Shown here one piece after another: positions 44,412 through 54,152 of a DNA stretch of 64,000 bases. Both the position numbers and the translations under genes were made by a program. Each line of letters begins with the position of its first letter. Positions within the stretch are counted from its first letter, which is position 1. The notes under the pieces were generated by a model that saw only the letters and a program-made list of their open reading frames with translations, was not told the origin of the DNA and made no database searches. The DNA comes from Sphingomonas sp. Leaf32 (lineage in GTDB: Bacteria; Pseudomonadota; Alphaproteobacteria; Sphingomonadales; Sphingomonadaceae). The stretch spans positions 124,355-188,354 of the forward strand of contig NZ_LMLA01000007.1 of NCBI RefSeq assembly GCF_001421765.1. The letters are read 5' to 3'.

Positions 44412-46247
44412 ATGCTCCATCGCCTCCTGCTCGCGCTGATGCCCCTGCTGCTGATCGCCGCCGACCGGCCGGTGGAGCGCGTGGAGTCGGTGCTGATCCG
44501 GGGCGCGCGGGTGTTCGACGGCACGGGCGCGGCGGCGGTGCCGGGGGACGTGCTGGTCGTCGGCGACCGGATCGTGGCGGTCGGACCCCGGCTGAAGCGT
44601 CCGCGCGGCGCGCGGGTGATCGACGCGCATGGGCTGACGCTGCTGCCCGGCCTGCACGACCTGCATACCCATTTGCGGGCCTCGGGCTATGGCAGTCCCG
44701 ACGATCTGGGGAAGGCTTGGGCTTCGCATCTTGCCAATGGGATCACCAGCGCCAATGATTTTTCGCTGTCGGGCGAGATGCTCGGCCCCATCCGCGCCAT
44801 CGCGGCCGATGGTACCATCCCGACGCCGCGGCTGAACCTCGCCATCCGGCTGGGCGTGCCGGGCGGGCATGGCACCGAATATGGCTGGGGCAGCTTCTTC
44901 ACGCTGACCGCGACGACGCCGCGCGCGGCGCATGTCGCGATGAAGACCGCGCTGTCGTATAAGCCGGACGTCATCAAGGTGTTCGCCGATGGCTGGCGCT
45001 ATGGTCGCTCGCCCGATCTGGCCAGCATGAACGTGCCGACCCTTACCGCCATCGTCGAGGATGCCCATGCCGCCGGCCTGCCGGTCATCACCCACACGGT
45101 GACGCTGGCCGGTGCGAAAATCGCCGCCGCCGCCGGGGTCGATGCGCTGGGGCACGGTATCGGCGACGCCCCGGTCGATGCCGAACTGATCGCGCTGATG
45201 CAGGCGGAGCATGTCGCCTATGTGCCCACGCTGGTGGTGTATGAACCGCAGCAGGCGAGGGCGTTCACGCCGCTGGAATGGCGGCATCTGGCCGCGCCGG
45301 AACGGGCGGCGGAGGCCGCGCGGATGGCCCGCCCGGCCGAGGTGATCCCCGAACTCGAATCGAAGCGCTGGGCCATCCTGCAGGCCAATGTCCAGGCGCT
45401 GCACGCGGCGGGTATCCGCATCGGCGTCGGCACCGATGCCGGGATCGGCGGCGTGTATCATGGGTCGAGCGCGGTGCGCGAGACGCGGCTGCTGGCGGGA
45501 TTGGGACTGACGCCGGCGGAGGCGCTGGTCGCCGCGACCGGTGGTGCGGCGGACATCCTGCGGCAGCGCGACCATGGCCGGATCGCGGTCGGCCAGCGCG
45601 CCGACCTGCTGCTGGTCGGCGGGCGACCCGATGTGGCGATCGACGACCTGCATGATGTGCGGCGGGTATTCGTCGCGGGGCGGGAGATGCCGCTGGAGGC
45701 GCTGCGCCAGCGGATCGATGCGACCGAAGCTACGCCGATGCCGGTCCATGCGATGCCCGGCCCGATCGATACCGGCGCGCGGCGCGACGGGCGGACCGAT
45801 CTCGACACGCTGCCGGTGGAGAGCGTCGAGCCGGGGACCGACCACAGCCGGCTGGACATCGTGCGTCCCGATGGCCCGCACGACCCGCATCTGTTCGCCG
45901 TCGCGCGGCTGGGCGCGGCCAACCGGCCGTTCGCGGCGCTGGTGCTGCCGCTGACCCAGGGAGCGATCGACGTCGCCGATGCGCAGGGCTTTACCGGCAT
46001 CGCGTTCGAGGCGCGCGGGGCGGGAGTCTATAGCGCCACCTTCGACGTCTATGGCGCGCGGGGCACGGGGCGGGCGTCGTTCGCGGCGACGGGGGAACGC
46101 CGCGAGATTCGCCTGCCGTTCAGCGCCTTTGCCAGCGGCGGCACCCCGCTGGACCTGACACGGCTGCGCAGCGTCGCCTTCTGCCTGACCGGCGAACCGG
46201 GCGGGCGGGCATGGCTCGAACTGGCAAAGGTCCGCTTCTATCGCTGA
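44412..46247 (+). CDS. Secreted amidohydrolase with C-terminal CIA30-like beta-sandwich
   Basis: A 611-aa exported metal-dependent hydrolase. Signal peptide MLHRLLLALMPLLLIAA; imidazolonepropionase-like barrel with GLHDLHTHLRASG (HxH), a lysine-like bridge region KPDVIKVFADG, the histidines of PVITHTVTLAG and GHGIGDAP, and GVGTDAGIGGVYHGS with the last aspartate; then VGQRADLLLVGGRPD. Residues ~480-611 form a separate beta-rich domain (DHSRLDIVRPD, FTGIAFEARGAG, AWLELAKVRFYR) like CIA30/carbohydrate-binding modules. Substrate unknown; prolidase-like or cyclic amide hydrolysis is possible. Its end overlaps the convergent fucP-like gene by 10 nt. Confidence 0.8.
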   Translation: MLHRLLLALMPLLLIAADRPVERVESVLIRGARVFDGTGAAAVPGDVLVVGDRIVAVGPRLKRPRGARVIDAHGLTLLPGLHDLHTHLRASGYGSPDDLGKAWASHLANGITSANDFSLSGEMLGPIRAIAADGTIPTPRLNLAIRLGVPGGHGTEYGWGSFFTLTATTPRAAHVAMKTALSYKPDVIKVFADGWRYGRSPDLASMNVPTLTAIVEDAHAAGLPVITHTVTLAGAKIAAAAGVDALGHGIGDAPVDAELIALMQAEHVAYVPTLVVYEPQQARAFTPLEWRHLAAPERAAEAARMARPAEVIPELESKRWAILQANVQALHAAGIRIGVGTDAGIGGVYHGSSAVRETRLLAGLGLTPAEALVAATGGAADILRQRDHGRIAVGQRADLLLVGGRPDVAIDDLHDVRRVFVAGREMPLEALRQRIDATEATPMPVHAMPGPIDTGARRDGRTDLDTLPVESVEPGTDHSRLDIVRPDGPHDPHLFAVARLGAANRPFAALVLPLTQGAIDVADAQGFTGIAFEARGAGVYSATFDVYGARGTGRASFAATGERREIRLPFSAFASGGTPLDLTRLRSVAFCLTGEPGGRAWLELAKVRFYR

Positions 46248-47536
46248 GCGGTGCGCCGGACCGTCAGCGCAAAGGCCAGCACGACCGCGAACGACAGGCA
46301 CGGCACCAGCATCGCGGTCTGGATCGATACCATGCCGTGGCTCATCCATCCCATCAGCGGCGGAAACACCGCCCCGCCGATGACCGCCATCACGATCAGC
46401 GGCGCGCCCAGCGGCGCGCGGGGGCCGAGATCACGGACGCCGAGCGAGAAGATCGTCGGGAACATGATCGACATGAAGAAGCTGCTGAGCAGCAACGCAT
46501 AGATCGCAGTCGTCCCATGCCCCAGCGCAGCGACCAGCATCAGCACGATATTGGCGATGGCAAACCCGGCCAGCAGCCGCGTGGCGACGATGCGGTGCAT
46601 CAGGATCGTGCCGATCAACCGGCCGGCCAGGAACAGGCCGAGGCTGATCGACAGCAGATAGGCGGCCTGCCGCTCCGGCGTCGCGGGGCTGATCGTCTTC
46701 ACCACGTCGATGAAGAAGCTCCACACGCCGACCTGTGCGCCGACATAGAAGAATTGGGCGACCACGGCCCAGCGCAGCGCGGACACGCCCAGCACCGATC
46801 GCAGGCCCTGCAGCGTGTTGCCGCCGGTTTCGCGCGGCACTTCGGGCAGGCGGACGACGGCGACGGCGAGCGCGATCAGCACGACCACCCCGGCCAGCAC
46901 CAGATAGGGCAGCTGCACCATCTGCGCCTCTGCCGCGCGATAGGCGGCGCGGGCGGCGGGGGCCATCGCATCCAGTGCGGCGCGGTCATGCTCGACACCG
47001 GAAAAGATGAAGCGCGCGCCGATCACCGGGGCGATCGCGCCGCCCAGACCATTGAACGCCTGCGCCAGGTTCAGCCGCTGTTCGGCGCGCGCCGGATCGC
47101 CGAAGGCGACGATATAGGGATTGGCGGCGGTCTCGAGGAACGCCGCGCCCGAGGCGATGACGAACAGCGCGCCGAGGAACGCGGCATATTCGCGCACCTC
47201 CGCCGCCGGATAGAAGAGCAGCGCCCCGACCGCGTAGAAGCCCAGGCCCGCAAGGATGCCCGCGCGATAGCCGAAGCGTCGCAGCACCAGCCCGGCGGGC
47301 AGCGCCATGACGAAATAGCCGATGTAGAAGGCGAACTGGACGAGGCCCGCCTGCGCCCGGTTCAGGTCGAGCGCCTTTTGAAACTGGCGGATCAGCAGGT
47401 CGTTGAAATTGTTGGCGACCGCCCAGAGGAAGAACAGGCTGACGACCACCGCGAACCCGGCGGCATAGCCCGGCGTGACGAAGCGCCGCCCGGTCCCGGT
47501 GCTGGCGGAGGCGGGCGGGGCGACGGGGGCGATCAT
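46238..47536 (-). CDS. L-fucose:proton symporter-like permease (FucP family)
   Basis: A 432-aa MFS transporter with 12 predicted helices. FucP features: SLFFLWAVANNFNDLLIRQF (conserved N..N.), FIGYFVMALPAGLV in the form FYIGYFVMALPAGLVLRRFG, ETAANPYIVAFGDP and MSIMFPTIFSLGVRDLG. Closer to true FucP than the permease at 11.8 kb, notably through NDLL and RLNLAQAFN. Last gene of a four-gene operon; its ATG overlaps the TGA of the mutarotase gene, so it probably imports the L-fucose (or a similar 6-deoxy sugar) that the operon oxidises. Confidence 0.85.
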   Translation of the reverse strand: MIAPVAPPASASTGTGRRFVTPGYAAGFAVVVSLFFLWAVANNFNDLLIRQFQKALDLNRAQAGLVQFAFYIGYFVMALPAGLVLRRFGYRAGILAGLGFYAVGALLFYPAAEVREYAAFLGALFVIASGAAFLETAANPYIVAFGDPARAEQRLNLAQAFNGLGGAIAPVIGARFIFSGVEHDRAALDAMAPAARAAYRAAEAQMVQLPYLVLAGVVVLIALAVAVVRLPEVPRETGGNTLQGLRSVLGVSALRWAVVAQFFYVGAQVGVWSFFIDVVKTISPATPERQAAYLLSISLGLFLAGRLIGTILMHRIVATRLLAGFAIANIVLMLVAALGHGTTAIYALLLSSFFMSIMFPTIFSLGVRDLGPRAPLGAPLIVMAVIGGAVFPPLMGWMSHGMVSIQTAMLVPCLSFAVVLAFALTVRRTAQR

Positions 47537-47877
47537 GAATGGTCGCGCAAGGCAAAGATCGGGGTCATCGGCGTCCAGCGGCTCCCATCGGGTGCATCGG
47601 GCAGCGCGCGCTGGAATTGCCCCATGCGCGCTTCCCATTCCGCGACCTGCGGATCGGCGGCGTCGGCATCGGCCTTGGCCAGCGGGTCGAAATCCGGCGC
47701 GACGGTCATCGTCATCACCAGCCGGGTGCCGGTGCGGAAGATTTCCATCTCCGCGATCCCGGCCGCACGGATCGCGGCCAGTACGGCCAAGGGCACGTTG
47801 CCGGGCCGGTGCCAGCGTTCATATTCGGCGATCGCGCCTGCGTCGTCGACCAGGTCTAGGGTCAGGACGCGGATCAT
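47533..47877 (-). CDS. L-fucose/L-rhamnose mutarotase (DUF718 family)
   Basis: A 114-aa cytoplasmic enzyme that interconverts alpha and beta anomers of a 6-deoxy sugar. Family features are the N-terminal strand IRVLTLDLVDDAGAIAEYER, the histidine in EYERWHRPGN, IFRTGTRLVMTMTVAPDFD and the tryptophan in PQVAEWEARM. DUF718 contains RhaM and the fungal/bacterial L-fucose mutarotases; the FucP neighbour favours fucose. ATG 47877 overlaps the SDR gene stop (ATGA), and its own stop overlaps fucP. Confidence 0.82.
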   Translation of the reverse strand: MIRVLTLDLVDDAGAIAEYERWHRPGNVPLAVLAAIRAAGIAEMEIFRTGTRLVMTMTVAPDFDPLAKADADAADPQVAEWEARMGQFQRALPDAPDGSRWTPMTPIFALRDHS

Positions 47878-48605
47878 GCGTTGGACCAGCCGCCATCGAT
47901 CACATGGACGCCGCCAGTGGTGTAGGACGACGCATCGGACGCGAGGTAGAGCGCCAGTTCGGCAACCTCCTCGGCGCGGCCCAGTCGCCCCATCGGCTGG
48001 CGCGCGGTGAAGGCGGCGCGGGCGGCCTCGACATCGCCGGTCGCGGCCATGCGGTCCTCCAGCGAGGGCGACTGGACCGTGCCGGGGCAGATCGCGTTGC
48101 AGCGAATGCCCTGTCCGATGAAGTCGAGCGCGACCGACTTCGTCAGGCCGATCACTGCCGCCTTCGACGCGGTATAGACGAAGCGGCCGGGCACCGCGAT
48201 CACATGGCTGGCGACCGACGACATGTTGACGATCGACCCGCCGCCGTTCGCGATCATCGCCGGCAGCAGCGCACGGATCAGCCGATATTGCGACCGGACG
48301 TTCAGGTCGAAGCTGAAGTCCCAGTCGGCTTCCTCGGTCGTCAGGATCGTGCCGGCATGGACGAAGCCCGCGCAGTTGAACAGGATGTCGACCGCGCCGA
48401 CGCGGGCGGCGAAATCCTTGATCGCCTGGCCGTCCATCAGGTCGACGACATGCGGTTCGCACCCCGTCAGCGTCGCCAGCGCATCGGCATTGACGTCGAG
48501 CGCGAGGACCCGCGCGCCTTCGCGGGCGAACAGTTCGGCGCTGGCCCGGCCGATGCCTTGGCCGGCGGCGGTGACGATGGCGGTCTTGCCGGACAGGCGG
48601 GTCAT
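47874..48605 (-). CDS. SDR-family dehydrogenase, probable 2-keto-3-deoxy-L-fuconate dehydrogenase
   Basis: A 243-aa classical short-chain dehydrogenase. Cofactor motif TAAGQGIGRASAELFA with Asp in VLALDVNAD (prefers NAD+); NAG-like motif FNCAGFVHAG; catalytic Ser in VNMSSVASH and YTASK; C-terminal GRLGRAEEVAELALYLASD. This pattern fits the FucDH/KDF-dehydrogenase group (mammalian BDH2/HSD17B14-like). In oxidative L-fucose breakdown such an enzyme converts 2-keto-3-deoxy-L-fuconate to the 2,4-diketo acid. It could instead be the first L-fucose dehydrogenase. ATGA overlaps on both sides. Confidence 0.75.
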   Translation of the reverse strand: MTRLSGKTAIVTAAGQGIGRASAELFAREGARVLALDVNADALATLTGCEPHVVDLMDGQAIKDFAARVGAVDILFNCAGFVHAGTILTTEEADWDFSFDLNVRSQYRLIRALLPAMIANGGGSIVNMSSVASHVIAVPGRFVYTASKAAVIGLTKSVALDFIGQGIRCNAICPGTVQSPSLEDRMAATGDVEAARAAFTARQPMGRLGRAEEVAELALYLASDASSYTTGGVHVIDGGWSNA

Positions 48606-49609
48606 GCGGTCTCCATGGGAACAGGGGCGTCGGCGCGGATCAGGCCGGCATCGATCAGGTCGGTCCACAGCGCCGGCGGTAGCTTCAGGGTGGCCAGCGC
48701 CGCCGCCTGCGCCACTTCGGCCGCGTCCGCCATGCCGGGAATCACCGCCGTCACGGCGGGATGCGCCATCGGGAATTGCAGCGCGGCGGCGGCCATCGGC
48801 ACGCCGTGCCGCGCACAGATCGCGGCGATGGCATCGACCCGGCGCGTCACCTCGGCCGGCGGCGCTTCGTAATTATAGCGCGCGTCCGGCCCGGTGCCCG
48901 AGGCGAGGATGCCCGAATTATAGGGGCCGCCGACGATCACCTGCACGCCGCTTGCCGCGCACCGGGGCAGCAGCGTGTCGAGCGCGGCCTGTTCGAGCAG
49001 CGTGTAGCGCCCGGCGAGCAGGATGACGTCCAGCTCGACCCGATCCAGCAGTTCCTCGCACACCGCGATCTCGTTCACGCCGATGCCGATCGCGCCGACG
49101 ACGCCCGCATCGCGCAACGCCCGCATCGCCGGATAGCCGCCGTCGAGGAAGGTCGCCATCCGTGCGCCATGGTCTGCGCCATGGGTCATTTCGCCGAGGT
49201 CGTGCGCCAGCAGCAGGTCGATCCGGTCGCGCCGCAGCCGGTCGCGGCTGGCGTCGAACGACCGGAGCACGCCATCGCGCGAATAGTCGAACGCGCTTTC
49301 GACCGGTTCGGGGGAGACGAACCCTTGCCGTTCGCTGGTCAGGTCGCGGTCGGGTGCCGGGCGCAGCACCCGACCGACCTTGGTCGAGACAATGGCGTGC
49401 CGGCCGGCATCAAGATCGGACAGCGCATCGCCCAGCCGCCGTTCGGACAGGCCGAAGCCGTAGTGCGGGGCGGTGTCGAAGCGGCGGATACCCCGTTCCC
49501 ACGCGGCGTCGATCGTCGCACGGGCGGCATCGTCGCCGACCGATCGATACAGATTTCCGATCGCGGCCCCGCCAAAGCCAAGCTTGGCAGGGACCAGCCC
49601 ATGCATCAT
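48602..49609 (-). CDS. Aldo-keto reductase, probable L-fucose/D-threo-aldose 1-dehydrogenase
   Basis: A 335-aa NAD(P)-dependent enzyme. AKR tetrad: Asp and Tyr in RFDTAPHYGFGLSERRLG, Lys in IVSTKVGRVL, His in LLLAHDLGE; the C-terminal part has FPMAHPAVTAVIPGMAD. This combination is that of the D-threo-aldose 1-dehydrogenase/L-fucose dehydrogenase/pyridoxal 4-dehydrogenase group, which oxidise L-fucose to its lactone. First gene of the operon AKR-SDR-mutarotase-FucP; AGAGGATAGG precedes the paired ATG codons (49609, 49606). Confidence 0.82.
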   Translation of the reverse strand: MMHGLVPAKLGFGGAAIGNLYRSVGDDAARATIDAAWERGIRRFDTAPHYGFGLSERRLGDALSDLDAGRHAIVSTKVGRVLRPAPDRDLTSERQGFVSPEPVESAFDYSRDGVLRSFDASRDRLRRDRIDLLLAHDLGEMTHGADHGARMATFLDGGYPAMRALRDAGVVGAIGIGVNEIAVCEELLDRVELDVILLAGRYTLLEQAALDTLLPRCAASGVQVIVGGPYNSGILASGTGPDARYNYEAPPAEVTRRVDAIAAICARHGVPMAAAALQFPMAHPAVTAVIPGMADAAEVAQAAALATLKLPPALWTDLIDAGLIRADAPVPMETA

Positions 49610-49668
49610 CGCCTATCCTCTCTTCGCTTATATCCGCGAAGAAATTTCACCTGTCAAAACGAAACCGC

Positions 49669-50778
<1,110 letters not shown>

Positions 50779-50894
50779 GGGGCGTCTCCTTTGGCGTTCG
50801 GCGTAGCGGGGGTGGGCGGGGGTCGGCAAGGGGTGGGTATCGTCGAAGGCCTGCCGGGGCTATCGTCCGAACGATGGGTCGGGAGCGAGGATCG

Positions 50895-51386
50895 ATGCGC
50901 ACAGCGTTCGTTGCAGCCATGGCGCTGCTGGCCGGATGTGCCGCCGGGGCGGGCGGCGGCGCGGCACCGATGACGGCGATCTATTCGCCACCGGTGCGGC
51001 CGGGCGGTACGGGGCAGATGATGTTCCTGCCGGCGCCCGCGCCGCTGGCGTTGCCGATCGAGGCGTTGCCGCACCGCGCCGCGTTCATCGGCGGCAAGGG
51101 GGTGTTCCAGGGCGAAGCGGTGCTGGCCGATGCGGCGGCATGCCGGGCGCGGCTGACCGCCATCGCGGCGCGGGCGGTGCGGCGCTATCTGGCGGCGAGC
51201 GGGATTACGATGATGCCGGGCGAGGACGAACTGACGATCCTCGGTCCGTGGGGCCGGCCGATGCGGGTGCTGCGCTTCCGTTGCGAGGGCGAGCGGATGG
51301 TGCGCGAGGACGGCATGACCGCGCCCGACGTTTTCGGTCCGCAGCCGCCCCTGCCGCCGATCAGCACCGCGCCGGTGGTTCGATGA
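50895..51386 (+). CDS. Hypothetical lipoprotein next to rlpA
   Basis: A 163-aa predicted lipoprotein: MRTAFVAAMALLAGCAAG with lipobox LLAGC (Cys15). The mature part has a low-complexity proline/alanine region, then ADAAACRARLTAIAARAVRR and a second cysteine in LRFRCEGERM, which may pair with the first. No known family. GAGG lies 5 nt before ATG 50895. Its stop overlaps the rlpA start (ATGA), so it may work with RlpA at the septum. Confidence 0.6.
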   Translation: MRTAFVAAMALLAGCAAGAGGGAAPMTAIYSPPVRPGGTGQMMFLPAPAPLALPIEALPHRAAFIGGKGVFQGEAVLADAAACRARLTAIAARAVRRYLAASGITMMPGEDELTILGPWGRPMRVLRFRCEGERMVREDGMTAPDVFGPQPPLPPISTAPVVR

Positions 51387-51931
51387 GACGCATCTGGGTC
51401 GTGCTGGCGGCGGCGCTGTCCGCCTGTGCCGGGGGCGACTATCGCCCGGTCAGCGATGCGGCGGTCAGGATCGGCCCGCCGTACCGCGTGCGGGGCGCGA
51501 CCTATGTCCCGGCGGCGGACCCGCGCTACGACATGCTCGGGATGGCGAGCTGGTATGGCAGCGAGTCGGGCAGGCGGACCGCCAATGGCGAGCGGTTCCG
51601 TGCCCATGGGGTGAGCGCGGCGCATACGACGCTGCCATTGCCAAGCTATGTCGAGGTGACCGCACTCGACACGGGGCGGCGCATCCTGGTGCGGGTCAAC
51701 GATCGCGGGCCGTTCGCCGGGCGGGGGCGCATCCTCGACCTGTCGAGGGGTGCGGCCGAGGCGCTGGGCGTGGCGGGACGGGGCGTGGTGCCGGTGCGCG
51801 TGCGGGTGGTATCACCCAGCGAGCGCGACCGGGCACGGCTGCGCAAGGGCAAGGCGGCACGCGACCTGCCGCCGGTGGACGAGGGCACGCGGGCCAATTT
51901 GCGCGCGCAGCTCAGGGCCAGCGGGCTGTAG
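51383..51931 (+). CDS. rlpA: Septal ring lytic transglycosylase RlpA-like lipoprotein
   Basis: A 182-aa lipoprotein with a double-psi beta-barrel. Signal and lipobox: MRRIWVVLAAALSACAGG (Cys15). Barrel motifs: MLGMASWYGSESGRRTANGE and RFRAHGVSAAHTTLPLPSYV, then ILVRVNDRGPFAGRGRILDL with the catalytic aspartate, and LSRGAAEALGV. RlpA cuts denuded glycan strands at the division site. The SPOR domain of E. coli RlpA is absent here, the protein ending in a basic tail. Translationally coupled to the preceding lipoprotein gene. Confidence 0.88.
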   Translation: MRRIWVVLAAALSACAGGDYRPVSDAAVRIGPPYRVRGATYVPAADPRYDMLGMASWYGSESGRRTANGERFRAHGVSAAHTTLPLPSYVEVTALDTGRRILVRVNDRGPFAGRGRILDLSRGAAEALGVAGRGVVPVRVRVVSPSERDRARLRKGKAARDLPPVDEGTRANLRAQLRASGL

Positions 51932-51935
51932 CGGC

Positions 51936-51958
51936 GGGCCAAAGTTCACGAAGTTCAC
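51936..51958. repeat. Tandem AAGTTCAC motif (copy 2)
   Basis: GCCAAAGTTCACGAAGTTCA followed by CAC, the inverse of 30051-30073 with one mismatch in 23. It begins 4 nt after the rlpA stop and is followed by a GCGCA-GTT-TGCGC palindrome (51964-51976). The nature of the element is unknown. Confidence 0.65.
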
Positions 51959-52096
51959 ACTAGTGGCGCAGTTGCGCGCGATGACCATTGCGGGCGACGC
52001 CGGATGCGGTGACGGGGGTTCGCGAGGTCAAGGAGCAGGCGGACGCAACGGGCCGCATCGGCGATCGTGGCAAGTAGGCGCGTTGTAGGAAAGCGG

Positions 52097-52651
52097 TTAT
52101 TTCGCCTGCATGTCCGCCAGCCTTTTGTCCTGTTCGGCCTGTACCGGCACGCCGAGCGCGGTGCGGAGCGCGTCGGGGATCAGCGTGCGATCATAGGGTT
52201 CCTGGCTCATCGGTGCATCGCCCTTGCGCCCGAACTGGGTGCCGTAGATCTGCTTCTGGCCGATCGATTGCAGATAGCGGTCGAGCGTCGCGGCGGCGAT
52301 CCAGCTCGCGTCCTTCCTGCCCCGCGCGGCAGCGGCCAGCGCCAGCGTATGGGCGAGCAGATAGTCTTCGGGCTTGCCGCCATGCTGGAACACGAAGGCG
52401 GCGGCGTAATAATCCTCGGCGGTTGTCAGCTTGCCTGTGTCGAGCAGGGTCCGCGTCCGTGCGCGCCGGGCGGCGTCGTCGGCGATCATCCGGCGGACGA
52501 ACGCCATGTCCTTATATTGTTCGGGTTTGACGTTCTTCCGCACGGCCTGATCCTCGGCGAACAGCTTCGCCATTTCGGGATTGTCGGCGGTTTGCGCCGG
52601 GGCGGGGGTGGCGAGGAACAGGGCGACGAGGGCGATCGGCAGGCGGAGCAT
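52097..52651 (-). CDS. Secreted hypothetical protein (DUF6624-like?)
   Basis: A 184-aa exported protein. Signal peptide LRLPIALVALFLATPAPAQ; the mature part is helical with AEDQAVRKNVKPEQYKDMAF, RRMIADDAARRARTRTLL, TTAEDYYAAAFVFQHG and YLLAHTLALAAAARGRKDA. The DQxxR start and the histidine-containing helix pairs recall DUF6624 proteins, but I cannot confirm this. GAGGTACC lies before the ATG at 52651. No operon partner. Confidence 0.65.
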   Translation of the reverse strand: MLRLPIALVALFLATPAPAQTADNPEMAKLFAEDQAVRKNVKPEQYKDMAFVRRMIADDAARRARTRTLLDTGKLTTAEDYYAAAFVFQHGGKPEDYLLAHTLALAAAARGRKDASWIAAATLDRYLQSIGQKQIYGTQFGRKGDAPMSQEPYDRTLIPDALRTALGVPVQAEQDKRLADMQAK

Positions 52652-52891
52652 GGTACCTCGCGGTGGTTGGGCGAGGGCCAGTGTGGCGCGGGGGTGGGGA
52701 GGGGTAAAGAGGGTGTGGTTGCGGTGTGTGCGATGAGGTGGCGCTTTTGTAACGGGGAGATCCCGGCCTGCGCTGGGATGACGTTTGGGGCGATGGCTTT
52801 GGTGTCCGCCGTCCGCCGTATCCCGTCGCCCCAGCGTAGGCTGGGGCCTCCTGCGGCTGTGCGCGCAGGTTGTGTACGCCATTGACGCAGA

Positions 52892-52919
52892 AAGGGCGGC
52901 CTCTTGCGGGGCCGCCCTT
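52892..52919 (+). terminator. Strong GC hairpin followed by TTCTGTTTTC (intrinsic terminator shape)
   Basis: AAGGGCGGCC (52892-52901) pairs with GGCCGCCCTT (52910-52919) around TCTTGCGG, then CTGTTTTCTG on the plus strand. On the minus strand it would follow rpsD by ~120 nt and lacks a T-tract. It may block plus-strand read-through toward rpsD. Confidence 0.6.
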
Positions 52920-52985
52920 CTGTTTTCTGCCAGCGCCATGGGCGAAGCCCATGACGTCGGTCGGGGCTTTGGCCCCGCCGGCCGC

Positions 52986-53038
52986 TCGCGCTGAGTATTG
53001 GCCTTGGTCCAGCTTTGCTGGACCTTGGCTCAGCGCGA
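52986..53038 (-). terminator. Nested hairpin immediately after rpsD
   Basis: Outer arms TCGCGCTGAG (52986-52995) and CTCAGCGCGA (53029-53038) are perfect; an inner hairpin pairs GGTCCAGC (53006-53013) with GCTGGACC (53017-53024) around TTT. It starts 3 nt after the rpsD stop codon, in the place of a terminator or 3'-end-stabilising structure. Confidence 0.6.
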
Positions 53039-53040
53039 GA

Positions 53041-53652
53041 TCAGCGCGAGTAGAACTCGACCACCAGGTTCGGTTCCATCTTCACCGGATAGGGCACTTC
53101 GTCCAGCGTCGGAACGCGGGTGAAGGTGACCTTGGTGCCTTCGGTACCGATATATTCCGGCACGTCGCGCTCGGCGAGGGTCTGCGCTTCGAGGACCAGC
53201 GCCATTTCCTGCGCCTTGCTGCCCAGCGAGATTTCGTCGCCGACATAGCAACGACGCGACGCGATGTTGCACTTCACGCCGTTGACGCGGACGTGGCCGT
53301 GGCTGACCAGCTGGCGCGCGGCGAACACGGTCGGCGCGAACTTGGCGCGGTACACGATCATGTCGAGGCGCTGTTCGAGCAGGCCGATCAGGTTCTGGCC
53401 GGTGTCGCCCTTCATGCGCGACGCTTCTTCATAGGTGCGCTTGAACTGCTTTTCGGTGACGTCGCCGTAATAGCCCTTCAGCTTCTGCTTCGCGCGCAGC
53501 TGGATGCCGAAATCCGACATCTTGCCCTTGCGGCGCTGACCATGCTGGCCGGGGCCGTATTCGCGCTTGTTCACCGGGCTCTTGGGACGACCCCAGATAT
53601 TCTCGCCAAGGCGGCGATCGAGCTTGTACTTGGCGCTGGAGCGCTTCGACAT
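53041..53652 (-). CDS. rpsD: 30S ribosomal protein S4
   Basis: A 203-aa primary rRNA-binding protein of the small subunit that starts 16S assembly. [40 protein letters not shown], then the S4 RNA-binding domain [20 protein letters not shown] and [20 protein letters not shown], and the C-terminal [10 protein letters not shown]. The N-terminal zinc cysteines of some S4 proteins are absent (C- form), normal for alphaproteobacteria. Lies alone, as is common in this group, outside the alpha operon. Confidence 0.98.
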   Translation of the reverse strand: MSKRSSAKYKLDRRLGENIWGRPKSPVNKREYGPGQHGQRRKGKMSDFGIQLRAKQKLKGYYGDVTEKQFKRTYEEASRMKGDTGQNLIGLLEQRLDMIVYRAKFAPTVFAARQLVSHGHVRVNGVKCNIASRRCYVGDEISLGSKAQEMALVLEAQTLAERDVPEYIGTEGTKVTFTRVPTLDEVPYPVKMEPNLVVEFYSR

Positions 53653-53822
53653 CGTAAATCCAATGCAATCTGGTATGACGTTTGACCGTCCGGGGACGAT
53701 CGCGGCTCCCGGTCTTCGCCTCCGACCGAAATCGGGGCCACCGCTTCACCGGGAATGCGGGGCCGAATTGCGAAGCGGCGCGGTTAGCCGGTCACCCCCG
53801 GCGAGTCAAGGTCGGCGCAGGA

Positions 53823-54050
53823 TCAGTTCTGTCGCGCGGTCCGGCCGCGCAGGTCGGTGAGGTCGCGATCGGCCTCCTTGTCGATCGCGGCCCATTCCTC
53901 CGCGGTGCGGCATTCGCGTACCGAACCCAGACGCGACCCGGTCGGTGCCGGCATCTTGCGGCACTGGCGCTCGGCAGGAGGCTTGCGGGCCGGCGGCGTC
54001 GGGACGGGGGCCTGCGCGGTCATCGCGGCGAGCATCAGGAGGAGCGACAT
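53823..54050 (-). CDS. Small secreted cysteine-containing protein
   Basis: A 75-aa product with a short signal peptide (MSLLLMLAAMTAQ) and a mature part with two cysteines (RQCRKMPAPTGSRLGSVREC) and RTAEEWAAIDKEADRDLTDL. The 'CRKMPxTGSRLGSxxxCxTxxEW' pattern recurs in small exported proteins of sphingomonads as I recall it; function unknown. GGAAAG precedes the ATG at 54050. Sits between rpsD and the chorismate mutase gene, transcribed as rpsD. Confidence 0.6.
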   Translation of the reverse strand: MSLLLMLAAMTAQAPVPTPPARKPPAERQCRKMPAPTGSRLGSVRECRTAEEWAAIDKEADRDLTDLRGRTARQN

Positions 54051-54152
54051 GGGCAAGCTTTCCCTTTCCGGTTGGCGGGCCAGCCAATCATATCCGCACG
54101 CACGGGGCAAGCGATGGTCGACAGTCGCGTATCCGACGCTAGAACGCCGGGC

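Larger units (their letters stand above)
52652..53040. other. 389-bp gene-free stretch with hairpins and repeat remnants
   Basis: Between the secreted hypothetical gene and the end of rpsD, both on the minus strand. It holds degenerate REP-like units (52758-52782 and 52825-52856), a strong hairpin at 52892-52919, and a long nested hairpin at 52986-53038. No convincing gene. Confidence 0.7.

Noticed and set aside
42927-46349. Open frame of 1140 codons on the minus strand, covering dacB and the antisense of the amidohydrolase gene
   Set aside because: Only 42927-44336 is real (signal peptide, SxxK, SxN, KTG). The rest is antisense to a gene with clear motifs and arises from high GC third positions.
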